From NCBI GenBank assembly GCA_036897625.1, contig JAYMTA010000557.1, positions 1 to 26,898 on the forward strand: a stretch of 26,898 bases of DNA, in the 5' to 3' direction. The notes beneath the pieces were generated by a model. That model searched no databases. It was not told the origin of the DNA and saw nothing but the letters and a program-made list of their open reading frames with translations. Positions 1 to 10,383 of this stretch are shown in pieces (the stretch's first letter is position 1; each line of letters begins with the position of its first letter). The position numbers and the translations under genes are program-made. This DNA comes from Pelargonium cotyledonis (taxonomy: Eukaryota > Streptophyta > Magnoliopsida > Geraniales > Geraniaceae).

Positions 1-6
1 TAGCAT

Positions 7-15
7 GTAATAGTT

Positions 16-52
<37 letters not shown>

Positions 53-242
53 TAGAAGCTGTAAAGTTCAATTAAGTTATAAAGTTACAAAGATAAACCC
101 ATACTCCGCCCATACTCATACAAATACCAAATTAAGATACCAATAATACCCTCATGGAGACTACTCGAACTCGAAACACTACGTACGGGTCCTAAGCGGT
201 AAGCTTACCACTTGGCCTACGGGTGTGGGTAATAGTTACAAT
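7..242 (-). mobile_element. tRNA-headed SINE-like insertion with 14-bp target duplication
   Basis: The 14-mer gtaatagttacaat occurs at 7-20 and again at 229-242 and brackets an insertion at 21-228. Read on the minus strand, the insertion begins ccacacccgtaggccaagtgg, which contains a tRNA box A-like stretch (taggccaagtgg). A box B-like stretch (gagttcgagtagtc) follows about 50 bases on. The minus-strand 3' end is an alternating AT tract (plus 19-48) rather than plain poly(A). Internal RNA polymerase III boxes, a length near 208 bp and a perfect duplication are the signature of a SINE. The family was not identified. The perfect duplication suggests a fairly recent insertion. Confidence 0.72.
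19..48. repeat. (AT)n microsatellite
   Basis: About 15 uninterrupted AT dinucleotides. They form the 3' tail of the SINE-like insertion and so probably grew from its tail. Confidence 0.9.
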
Positions 243-586
243 TTTGATGACAAATAGTGTTGAATAGTTTTGAATTGACTGAAAAGTGGTGACTTGGCAT
301 GTATTTTCTAGGTTTGAGCTATGATGTGGAAATTATAGCAAACCAGATGATGGCATATTGCAAAGGGATTATGTTGAAAATTCAAAAGTAGCTGGGAAAG
401 TATTGACTAATGTCAAAGCAGATAATGATAAATCAACGGTTACTTGAGGTTGTTCAACCATTTCCTAAGACAAACTTTAATTTCATCTTAGTTTCCACAA
501 CATATCTTATCATGTCTACACTACCCAATTATATGATGCTTGGCTTTTGGCCTTGTTTATAAGGTGGAAAACTAGGGGTTCAAGTG
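243..586. other. Gene-free AT-rich stretch
   Basis: Sequence between two SINE-like insertions. No frame of useful length, no RNA gene and no clear repeat structure was seen. Confidence 0.5.
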
Positions 587-805
587 CTTTGACCTTTTTT
601 TTTCTAATATTATTTTTATTATCAGCGACGAAATATTATATTTGAAATAACAATGTTTCTTACAATTCAAAATGAGCATCAGTTTAAACCCCACCTTATA
701 AATTCTACCACATACCGCCGAGAATGAGGTTCGAACTTGAGACCTCAGAGAAAATAATCCAAAGTGTTTTAACCACTTGACTCAACATGTTTTGGTCTTT
801 GACCT
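587..805 (-). mobile_element. Second tRNA-headed SINE-like insertion with 9-bp target duplication
   Basis: The 9-mer ctttgacct occurs at 587-595 and 797-805 and flanks an insertion at 596-796. On the minus strand the element shows a box A-like stretch (tgagtcaagtgg, near 785-774) and a box B-like stretch (caagttcgaacctc, near 740-726). It ends in a poly(A) tract, seen as the T run at about 595-603 on the plus strand. Beyond the tRNA-like head the body differs from the element at 21-228, so this looks like a different SINE family. The 9-bp duplication is short but sits exactly at the poly(A) end and at the head. Confidence 0.65.
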
Positions 806-2730
806 GTTTGCTAAAGACGGTTTTGCAACGAGCATTAACGAGATCAGTGGCTTAAAGGACTTGCTTCTGTCGAGATTTTAGTGTCGAGTCTGGGGTGTTA
901 CGCTTGATTATAAAAAATAAAATAAAAGTTGTTTTGCATGTGTTAAACATTTTTTTATTTGAGAATATGTACATGTTTTTTCTTTTAGATTTATACAAAA
1001 GTGTTGAGACAATTTGTGAGAGAAAGATATGTATATTTTCGTATGACTTTAAATTTAGAAAAATAGACTTTGAAATGTAAAAGTAAAACAGTTTAAACTA
1101 ATGTAAAAAATTTGTCTTAGGCTTACCCGTCAAGGAAGTTATATATCTCATTAAAACATTTGGATCAAATGACAATTGTTTACTCTTTTTTGTCCACGTT
1201 CACTCGGAGAATATGAGTAAAATTATTTATTGAGCTAACACCATGGTATCTCGTTTTATTTGGACACTAAAACACTACTCAAGGCATTGCGAACTTAGAA
1301 TTAACATTTCTAAAATAATTACCTTAACACATGGACTAGGCGGCACACGCTATAATGTGTCGAAGTTGATTGAGACAAAGAATTCACATTGTAGAGCAAA
1401 ACCATCATTTGGTGCTACCACTTAACGATGTTAGTGATTTTTCTTTATCCTTAACAAACTCCACTTTTAATTCATGGATAGCATAAGAGAAATTATTGTT
1501 AAGAAATGAAATAAAAAGTGATTAAATCTTTAAATGTCTATCATAAACTGTTCGACGATGTTGCGGATACAAGCATAATGTATAACAATGTTGAATTAGT
1601 AAAACACCGAGTAAATAAAATAAACGACCGTTGAATCGAACATAGTTAAGAATTGAATAATTTGCTATAGAGTGGTGACTTGTAAGAATATTCTCCTCTA
1701 TTAAAATAATTGCTTAATCAAAATATGTGACTTTATAGAACTTTACTTTACTTTCCTTAAAACGTATAATTATAAAGGAAGATAAAATTAGTTGACGTAT
1801 TGCTTTTGTCTTAAACCCATAATCAGTAATTAATATAAAGTGGATTAGCTGACAATTGATATAGTAACTGAAAATGACATTTCCAATATTACAAAACATA
1901 AATCATATTATATAATTAAATTAAATAATATTATGTGATTGTTTGTTTTGTTACCTCCTACCCTTCAACTTGCGTTTGAAAGTTGGTTGCTTGCTGAGAC
2001 CAAAGTGTGATGCTGATTGGTTTGAGGTGGCACCCAATTATTATTTCTCTATACCAAATACAATTTTTATAGTATTTTATTCAATCGGTTTTGAGTCGGG
2101 TTCTAAGTTTTAGACATAAAATGTGTTAAAACGTACATATTTCCGCTATTCAGTTTGAAAATTTTCTAAGATAAGGTCCACACGTCAGATATGTGTCAAG
2201 TATAGGGTGCCCGCGAGTTTGATTCTAAATGTTCAAGTCTAATTAATATATCTCTAGTACTTTTGGGAATTAGATATAACGATTTACAATTTTATTTTTC
2301 CTTCGAAACAAATATCATGGATCACAAAGGCTATTGCAAAAGATAAAAAGAGGCTCCACATTTGATAATTTATATGCTCGCACTATAAAAGTAGAGCATA
2401 AAATAATGCTAGCTATGTTCACGGGCGAATTATCCGTCTGTGGGTCCGAATAGGTGGTCTAACCCGCAACGGGTTGTAATTTTTTAAATTGTGACCCGCC
2501 CATAGGTTATTGGTATAAAATTTGCGATTTGACCTGCAATTGTTTTTTTTAGATGTTGGCCCATTTTAGTTCTTGGCCCATTTCAGTTATTTCCTCAACC
2601 ATAATCAATTAATCAAATAATTCACAAAATTGCTTTGGCACTGTCAATGAAACCCATAAAAAATTGTTATGACTTGAAATTTTCTTTGGGGTCTTGGATA
2701 CGAGTTTGTATGCCGATGGTATGATGTGAA
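806..2730. other. Gene-free intergenic DNA
   Basis: No convincing gene. The frames present are under 65 codons, AT-rich and match nothing I recognise. Around 2415-2530 there are short GGGT/ACCCGC-type words in both orientations (for example acccgcaacgggtt), which is reminiscent of subterminal repeats in non-autonomous hAT-type elements. I could not find termini or a target duplication, so this is not called as an element. Confidence 0.45.
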
Positions 2731-2950
2731 ATTTTTTTTTAAGGTACTTAACCATGGGTTTGTTAGAGAGCCCGCATTATTAGCGGTTGACACCTTTAAG
2801 CCGTTTTACCACACCTAAACTAATCTTATTCGAGACTTAGTCACAGTTAAAGCTCCTCACCTCTCCCCATGGGTGTGTTGAGTGGGTTCGAACGCAAACG
2901 CTCTTCCTACTCATGCAATTGCGCCACAACCCGTGGGTTGAGGTAGAGTT
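2731..2950 (-). mobile_element. Third tRNA-headed SINE-like element, flanks unresolved
   Basis: On the minus strand the head contains a box A-like stretch (ttgtggcgcaattgcatgag, about 2929-2910) and a box B-like stretch (gcgttcgaacccac, about 2896-2883). The element ends in a run of nine A residues, seen as the T run at 2732-2740 on the plus strand. Size, polarity and tail fit a SINE. No matching target duplication was found at the expected places, so the element may be older or its 5' end may be misplaced. Confidence 0.5.
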
Positions 2951-3980
2951 TTTTTTGAATTAATAAGAAAGAGCTATATCTATTGTGTAGTTTAACTGAT
3001 AAAAAAACATAAAGAACTATTATATAAAAAAAAAGGTTCGGATTGTGGAGAATATATGAGTAGACACTCCACCATATTGGTTGGGAGTTAGGAGTTGGGA
3101 CTTGGGATGGTCAGCAGATCAAGACACACACAACTAACATTCACCAATCTGTATCAGCTACATTTCAACCATTTGCTGAATGATAGATACATACATTATG
3201 GACATCAATTATCAATTACATCTCTAACATCAAAATCTAGGAATACATTTTATATAAGTTGCATATTATGGTTTTATTATGTAATCGATTCATTATCAAG
3301 TTTCGTGAAAATGTAAGTTGACATAAGCAAAAAGTATAATTTTTTTTGACGTAAACGATATTGGGATCGACTTTTAATTTAGAAGTGAATATATACGTTC
3401 GTTTACTAAAAAATTATCTAAGACTTATTCAAACCATTATGGTTGACAAGAATAGAGATCTTTTGGGACAAAAATTTAGAACCCTATATGTGGCTTGTTG
3501 AATTCAAGCTCTCAAAGTTAAACAATTATTTTCTTAAAGTAAATTATTTGTAATCAAAATGATGTATATTAATTACTATCTTGACTATTGCTTAAATTTT
3601 CTATTTGTTAAGCTTTTCTCATCAAACATGAATCTTAATTATTGCAAGTGGTCTATGAGTGTGCATGATGATCCTCTTTTTTCTTTTTTGTTTTCTTTTC
3701 TTTAAAGCTACAAGTTACCAAGCTACTTTACTAGTTTCAAGTTCCAACTTGATGATATATTTAGAAAGCCTAGAATCTGATTTTCTTTTCCGAGGGAAAT
3801 CGTTTTTGAGAGGCTCTAGGCATTGGCATAAAAATTTAATAGCTTCAGTGTGAGATGTGTAAGAAAGTTTTTAACAACAATATTCATAGCTCGGACTAGA
3901 CCGACCGGTTTGACCTATACTACGTACTCTCTCAATTCAGTTACCAGTTAGCATATAATATGTGAATATATAAGAAAATA
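2951..3980. other. Gene-free intergenic DNA
   Basis: AT-rich sequence with only short chance frames. Nothing recognisable was seen. Confidence 0.5.
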
Positions 3981-3984
3981 GTGT

Positions 3985-4610
3985 GTCGTATATATGCAAC
4001 CTAATTTTGGGGTCTCATACTTGACTCCAACCTAAGTCGCGACTATCGCTATAGGTCTCATCCATTGGTCGCCTCATAAACTCTTCTAGACCCCTCTAAC
4101 GACTCTTAAACCTACATACGAGATCTTGCTATTCTATGTATCTTTTCAAGAGATGTCCGAGGCCTCCCGAACCCTTTCAATATTGGATCTCATGCGCTTT
4201 ACTAAGGACCTTCTCATGGGCATCCAACCACTTTGTAAGTTATGTTTGAGACACTAAGATCTTACATACTAAAATAAGGGCACATGTGACCTCCTATGCA
4301 CGCCTCCAAGACATGCGTTTCCACGGACACACATGCACTCAGTGGCACACATGAATTCATATCACACTCTAATAAGGTCTCCATGGCTACGCTCCTTTGA
4401 CTTAGTGGGTCTATGAGCCGTCGACACACATGGCCTCTCAGAATCATTCTAGGCGTGACATGAATTGGTAATCTTCCAAACCCCAGACTAACTACTACAC
4501 CAACCTTTGAATAAGTACGCATGCATGAAAGCTCTATGGGCATGGTACGCCTTAGGATGACCTCCAAAGCCCTCACGCATCAAGGATCCTAAACGAACTA
4601 TAATGTTATG
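3985..4610. repeat. Composition island, possible old dispersed repeat
   Basis: This stretch is visibly richer in G and C than its flanks and has sharp edges near 3990 and 4600. It contains a 104-codon minus-strand frame (4262-4576) with no recognisable domain. The composition shift suggests an inserted repeat. I found no terminal repeats, target duplication or diagnostic motif, so neither class nor limits can be fixed. Confidence 0.3.
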
Positions 4611-5164
4611 TATATTACATCAGTAACATTACTTATTATAATGTAAATCTGACATATTTTCATTCGATTAACTCACCACATCAACACATCAATTCGTACA
4701 AATTATTTTCTAGACTTTTAGGATGATAATATCAATACTCATTTAATTCATGAAGTTAGTTCATCAACATTGAGTTTTAGATCACTAGTTGGTTAATTCA
4801 CAGTTGACTTTGCTAATGTGATGATGATGTCATGAATTCCCCAAGTGCAAATTTTTATTTTAAAATGTGATGGGCAAGATGAACAAGTCTAACTAATGAC
4901 ATATCTAGATTACATTTAACCCAAATTCAAATTCCATGAAATATAATCGTCACTTATTTCAAATTCAATGAATGATTGAATAGGGACACAATTTTTTTCT
5001 ATACAATTTCCCTCTTAAAAATCTCATCACCCTCAACATATTTCAAAGAAAGGTGATGTTAGAAACAGATAAAAGAAAAATACATATATTATACATAGGA
5101 TTCAAAATTTTGACAACAAACAAAAATCATAATTTACAAGGTTACACTGCAATATTTTATACAT
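4611..5164. other. Intergenic DNA and probable 3' flank of the HIPP gene
   Basis: AT-rich. The part next to 5165 is expected to hold the 3' UTR of the minus-strand HIPP gene. No perfect AATAAA signal could be assigned with confidence. Confidence 0.45.
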
Positions 5165-6463
5165 CTACATGACGGAGCAACCTGTTGGATCCTGATCGTA
5201 AACGACTTGATACATTGGAACATTCACCGGATAATTCTGGCTATAACCATAATTATTATCAGACGACCAGGGACTGATCTGAGTAGTGGTCGGAAAGTTA
5301 TAATTTTTGTAACTATCTGGGTTATAGCTCCTGGATCCATAATAATATTCGGTTTCGGCCTCCTCGTATGATCTTCTTCCTGTTCCTCCCAATTCTTGGA
5401 CGCTAACAATGGTTGCTTGACCAACCTTGTCCCTCAGCAACTTTGTCAAGTTTGCTGGGTCAACTCCATCTCCAGTCACCACCAGCAAATCCTTGTCAGC
5501 TCCTTTTATTGCCACTGATGTCACACCTATCATTGCCATGGATATATAGTAATTAATTAGCAGCATGACACAATATGAGTCTGAGCCCGCGGTTGATATG
5601 CTTGTTTATGAAATAATAAAAAATGGCACATCATGTTCAACATTCTATTCCATATGATCCATTCCTAAATGTGTGTTAAATATATATTGTTTGTATGTAT
5701 GTATGTATTTAGGGATAGGTACCTAATAATATATTGTTTTGGAATAATGATATGATCATATAATATAATAAATAGTTTATTTCTCTTTGTTTACTTTGAT
5801 TGCATCACCTTACAACTAAAAGGTTGTTAAATTTCTATGATTGGGTTACACCTAATAAATCGATATGAAATTTCACAGCTAAAACTTGACTCTTATTTTT
5901 ATTATATTTATCCAATGCGAGACTTATGCTACTCAATTGATCTAAATTTTTTGTCATGTGCGAGTCTCATATATTTTTATTTTATCGGTGGAGTACTCCA
6001 CATGTGCACAATTAAGAACATTTTACATTAATTCACACCTCCTTCACGTTTAGATATTTTTCTTTCATGCATGGAGAATTGAGGATCAAAACAAGTTATG
6101 ATACCATATTAAATTTCAATACTTAGAGTTATTTTCTAATGATTTGTGCTTTCATTAATAAAATATCAACATTGTTATATATAAAAAAAGGCTTCACTTG
6201 TAACATTATATTAAACTCATTTCTTTTATATTTCATATAAAACTTATTTCACCCACTTTAACCGTTGTAATCACGTACCTTGTGTAACTGCAGCAATCTT
6301 CATGGCTTTGGACCTGGACTTCTCATCCTTCATCGACAACTTTATAACCGTTATTTGCTGAAAAATAAAAACAAAAAAAACAAACAAATTAAGATCATTA
6401 TTAAAAAAAATTGAAAAAATAATTTTCTTGCATGCAATAATTGTTCATGTCCTATACCTTCAT
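5165..6463 (-). CDS. Heavy-metal-associated isoprenylated plant protein lacking the CxxC motif (three exons)
   Basis: Coding exons are 6458-6463 (ATG AAG), 6279-6357 and 5165-5526. Every border is GT..AG, and together they give 148 residues without a stop. Residues 2 to about 72 form an HMA ferredoxin-like domain; it starts MKQITVIKLSM and later reads DLLVVTGDGVDPANLTKLLR. The usual metal site MxCxxC reads M11-K-D-E-K-S16, so both cysteines are replaced (D13, S16) and copper or zinc binding by this site is unlikely. A low-complexity linker rich in Tyr, Ser, Asn and Pro follows. The protein ends in the CaaX box C145-S-V-M, which in this family is prenylated; a final Met favours farnesyl. That predicts membrane tethering. 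Related plant HMA domains with lost cysteines include the integrated domain of the rice immune receptor Pik-1; that kinship is inferred from sequence resemblance. The two-codon first coding exon is typical of HIPPs. Confidence 0.9.
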
Positions 6464-6583
6464 GTTCAATAATGTAATGTTTGCGTAATAGATTTTGTAA
6501 GAGTATATATGTTTTGTTTTGTGTATATATTTGGGTAGAGATCGAATATATGAGAATGAAGAGAAAAGAAATAAATGGTGTGG

Positions 6584-6591
6584 CTTATATA
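6584..6591 (-). promoter_or_regulatory. TATA box of the HIPP gene
   Basis: The minus strand reads TATATAAG here, about 120 bases upstream of the ATG at 6463. This predicts transcription starting near 6555 and a leader of roughly 90 bases. Confidence 0.6.
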
Positions 6592-6599
6592 TTGTGAGA

Positions 6600-7253
6600 A
6601 GATGAGAACATATGTATGGTCGGTTATGAATACACGGTGGCGTATGCAATCATTGTAATTGAAATTAACAATTCATTTACCAGAAACTACCAAGAAATGC
6701 AGATATTAATATGTAGAAACCACGGTTTTGAGGAAGGAGTCAATAGAATTAGATGCTGGTGTCAAGAACCAACCGTTTCCGTAGTTTTGTGTAAAAATAT
6801 TTATTGTTTATGCAATTCCTTAACGCGGTTTCAACTATATATAATCTATGATTAAAGTAGTAGTATTTTATATATAGTTTTTAAGTAATTATTTATTTAA
6901 ATACTTATGGACAGGGATTTGGCTGTTCGAACATACAAGTGTAGATGTGATCATTAGTAGAATATTTGACCATGTATTGTGAAAAGTTGCAAATATTCGT
7001 GTTTGACGATAAAATATCTGCATATATGTTGTAATTGCTACGGTATTTACCAACAATTTCTACTAATCAATGCTGATTATTCACTGTTATTATATATGTT
7101 GGAGATAATATATTCTGCAACATTTAACACACAAGTGGTCTAATAAACACCTAACATTGAAAGGTTAATTGTGAGTAGATTATTAGTATTTTTTTTTTGG
7201 AAAAGTATATTTCAAGTATATATTTTTACATGGATTTTCACGTGTATTTGATA
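6600..7253. other. HIPP promoter flank and gene-free DNA
   Basis: AT-rich sequence upstream of the HIPP gene. No further gene or repeat structure was recognised. Confidence 0.45.
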
Positions 7254-8816
7254 TTATCAATGAAAAAAATATTTTTTTTCTTCTGAAAATAACAATCATA
7301 GATTATTATTTGAATGAAACACACCAAATTACAGCGAAAACTGAAACTTGGAAACCAAATTTGCCTAGAAATCCAGAGAACCGAATCCTAATATCTGATT
7401 TAAATCCCAACAGAGATACCCGAGCCAAAAAGAAAAACAAAAAGAAAAGAAAACCTAAGTAGCAAATCATATCTGACAAACAAGGACCCTACAAAAGACC
7501 TCTGCCGGCTACCAAGGACCAAACCATATCTCCCACTCCCCCTACCCATGCCGAGACTCCCGGCACCACCTCCTACCTACTCTCTCGAGCGGGCCGAAAG
7601 GTCTTGGCCCGCTGCTTTCGATCCGCCTCCACCTCGTCCTCCTCCTATCACCGTGCGACGCCTCTTTCCTTCTACCAACGGAGCTCCAGCCTCCAGCCTC
7701 CAGCTCCGCATTCCCCACCTCATCCTCTGTGACCTCCCTCCCAATCTCCATAGGAGTGACCGACTCCCATGGCCTAGATTCATCTCTTAGCCACCGCGAT
7801 CCAACAAAACCACCGGGCCTCCTCCCCGGCGCCCTGAGCCACGCTTCATACGCACTTTCCGTCCTTATTTTCAGATGCTTGATCCACTCCTGACACACTT
7901 GGTCACTATGACCCAACAATCCACAAAAGAAACAAAAATTTGGGAGTTTCTCGTACTTGAAAATGATCCACGACCACGCTCCCCCTACTGCCCGCACCCT
8001 CCACCTCCTCTTGATTGGTAGACGGACATTCAGCTCAACCCTTATCCTAATATATGACGACCTGATCCGAGTAAAGCTACCCAGACCAATATGATCCCCA
8101 ACGATCTTGCAAACCCTTTCCGTACGGAAGCCCACTAGAAGGTCATGTAGCTGAACCCAAATGCGCAATGAAACCAACTCCACATGGGCCGGCACCTCTC
8201 CAGGTTTCAGTAGACGACACACCAGCGCGTCGTGATTGAAGGACCATGGTCCCCTTTCCTCAATCCGGAACGCGTTCGAATGGTGGTAAACCTCAAACAC
8301 AAACCTCTGACACATTCTCGTCAAACCATCCCCCCCCGCTGCTTCCCCTCTCATCGGTGCCGGTGGCTTCCAAACCGATGCCATTTGATGCCTCATCGCA
8401 TCAAAGTTAACTACCGATTGGGTCAAAAATCGACCCAAAATCCTCCACACCCGAGGGCCCTCGACCCCTCTGCCTCCTGGCAGGAACTCCATTTCCACCC
8501 CTTCCATCTCCTCTTCTCCGATCACCAAACCCCCCATCCCTCTTGCCAATTCGAACGCCGATTGCTCCATTTCCTTCGCAAATGAATACGACCCACAACA
8601 CAACAGATCGCCTCCTTTTTCCCATCGCCTGACCAGTTCGTAACCACCCGCTGATCGCCGCCTCTGACACTTCGCCGCCGCTTGCTCTGCCGCCGCCTAC
8701 TACCGCTACCAAACGCTACAACCCTAACACGCCTCTACGCGGGAGAAGACCACTTTTTTCCAAATTTAACATCATCCAAGTTTATGAAACTATTTGAGCA
8801 AAGTTATCAATGAAAA
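7254..8816 (-). mobile_element. Solo ORF1 LINE-type (L1 clade-like) insertion with 13-bp target duplication
   Basis: The 13-mer ttatcaatgaaaa occurs at 7254-7266 and 8804-8816. Between the copies, on the minus strand, lie an AT-rich leader, one long frame for a LINE ORF1-type protein, a T/G-rich 3' part, and an A-rich end just before the duplication (gaagaaaaaaaat). There is no ORF2 (endonuclease/reverse transcriptase), so the copy could move only in trans. The GC content is far above that of the flanks. The open frame and the clean duplication suggest a young insertion. An alternative is a retrocopy of a host DUF4283 gene made by LINE machinery. Confidence 0.65.
7542..8570 (-). CDS. DUF4283 / CCHC zinc-knuckle protein (plant LINE ORF1 type)
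   Basis: The frame is open from 8603 to 7542 (353 codons). I prefer the second Met, near 8570, because MEQSAFELARGMGG matches the usual family start and gives about 342 residues. In order the protein shows an N-terminal DUF4283 region (RFLTQSVVNFDAMRHQMASVW, EERGPWSFNHDALVCRL, LRIWVQLHDLLVGF), a basic strand region (SYIRIRVELNVRLPIKRRWR), and a CCHC_4-type knuckle (YEKLPNFCFFCGLLGHSDQVC, spacing C-x2-C-x4-H-x4-C). A basic, arginine-rich tail ends at the stop. This is the nucleic-acid-binding ORF1 of plant L1-type LINEs; its RNP role is inferred from the family. All key knuckle residues are present, and no frameshift was seen. Confidence 0.75.
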   Translation of the reverse strand: MEQSAFELARGMGGLVIGEEEMEGVEMEFLPGGRGVEGPRVWRILGRFLTQSVVNFDAMRHQMASVWKPPAPMRGEAAGGDGLTRMCQRFVFEVYHHSNAFRIEERGPWSFNHDALVCRLLKPGEVPAHVELVSLRIWVQLHDLLVGFRTERVCKIVGDHIGLGSFTRIRSSYIRIRVELNVRLPIKRRWRVRAVGGAWSWIIFKYEKLPNFCFFCGLLGHSDQVCQEWIKHLKIRTESAYEAWLRAPGRRPGGFVGSRWLRDESRPWESVTPMEIGREVTEDEVGNAELEAGGWSSVGRRKEASHGDRRRTRWRRIESSGPRPFGPLERVGRRWCRESRHG

Positions 8817-10318
8817 TGTTTAAAGTAGAAAATTGAGAAGTTTTAATATTTTAATGAATTTATTACAAATATTATTATATTGTACATATTTTATTAATAG
8901 TCATCCGAAAAAAATCTTTTGAGTTTTTCCGTGATATTTGATGTATTGTTATAAGTTTTTGCAACTTGTTACCAGTGTATAACTAATCAATGTTTGTACA
9001 CTAAAAATCGTATATATATTTCCTTTAAATCGATAAAATTTCCTAGCTCATCTATCACTAGCAAAATTTCTCAAACATTTCAACCTAAAGCATGTGAGAA
9101 GACAAGAACTGGGTATTGGTGATTTCCAGCGCCAAGTAAAGCTTCAAGTCTTCCGATTTGGAGGGATCCTTCACACATACTGCCAATATTGGTGATTTTA
9201 TAGGATTTGACTATTTTTTCAACATCGGGTGCTGTTATAGTTTGTATCCAACTTATCGGGCAACATAAAAGTAACAAAGATTATTACACGCTTCCTAATA
9301 TATGTATTTCATGACTTTTACATAAAAGTAGCAACAACACTATTACATCGCATCATCATGCATCGTTTTTACATAACTGTGATATCATCATATATGCGGT
9401 GTACATAATCATAATTTAATATCATGATATAATTATTTCATCATCAAAACACACTTGTCATTCTCAACAATCAGTCACAAGCTAGGCGATATGTTGCCTC
9501 TTACATCTTGACTTAGCTAGTATAAATATCACCTCAAACTATGAGGTATGGATTTTTTTTTCATAATTGTGATTTATTTGTGTCATTCACACACTTTGAC
9601 TTCTCAAATATAGTATGCAATACTTGTTTGCTAGACCATATTTCATAATGACAAAGATTATTACTCTCACACCCGAAGCGAATTGAAGACCATGACCCTA
9701 AGTTTTGCCTAATGCATGGTGTGCTACCTTGTGGTATATGTAATCCCTTAGCAATATTCTAGCTCTAGTTCTCTACTAAAAGTCCAACCCGAAATATTCT
9801 GTGTGAAACTTCGACGAAAAGATTACCACAACAACAAGACTTCTGCAACAACGCGTGTTTGCATGTGTTTTGTTGACACGAGTATTTACAAGTCACATTA
9901 AGGGGAATGAATGTGCATGAGCATAAGCTAGATATTACAATCATCATTATCATATTTTTACCTGTCATAATACCATATAGTTAATGAATTAGTTGTTATT
10001 ATGTTATAATTACAGTTAAGTTCTTAGCTAAACTAATAGCTAAAAGCACAAACCCTAAAAGTAAATTTGGCAAAAGAACACTCATATTCATGCAAGTTTA
10101 TAATATGTGCGTTGTACATGTATCAATCCATATGTCACCTAAATTCAAAAACAAGACAATGTAGCTAAATGTCGTATAGATAGTTTTTACCTAAATTTAG
10201 CACAACTATGCTATTTTTGTTAGGAGAAATGTTACTTTAAAACATCGGTTTCATTAAGCATATCTTGCAAGATTCAGCTAAAGAAAACATCAATTTGTTC
10301 TCCAAGGGGTAAGATTAA
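8817..10318. other. Gene-free intergenic DNA
   Basis: AT-rich. A 65-codon minus-strand frame at 9080-9277 is somewhat less AT-rich than its surroundings, but I recognise no domain and see no supporting exon. The rest holds only short chance frames. Confidence 0.45.
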
Positions 10319-10383
10319 GTGTATCAAATTTTTGCCACCCAAATTTTAAGGATTCAAAGATACACCTATTTTCTTATTCCCCT

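Noticed and set aside
2415-2530. Possible hAT-type subterminal repeats
   Set aside because: Short GGGT/ACCCGC words only. No terminal repeats or 8-bp duplication could be found.
4262-4576. 104-codon minus-strand frame
   Set aside because: No recognisable domain or splice context. It probably reflects the higher GC of the surrounding island.
9080-9277. 65-codon minus-strand frame
   Set aside because: It is less AT-rich than its surroundings but has no known motif, start context or partner exon.
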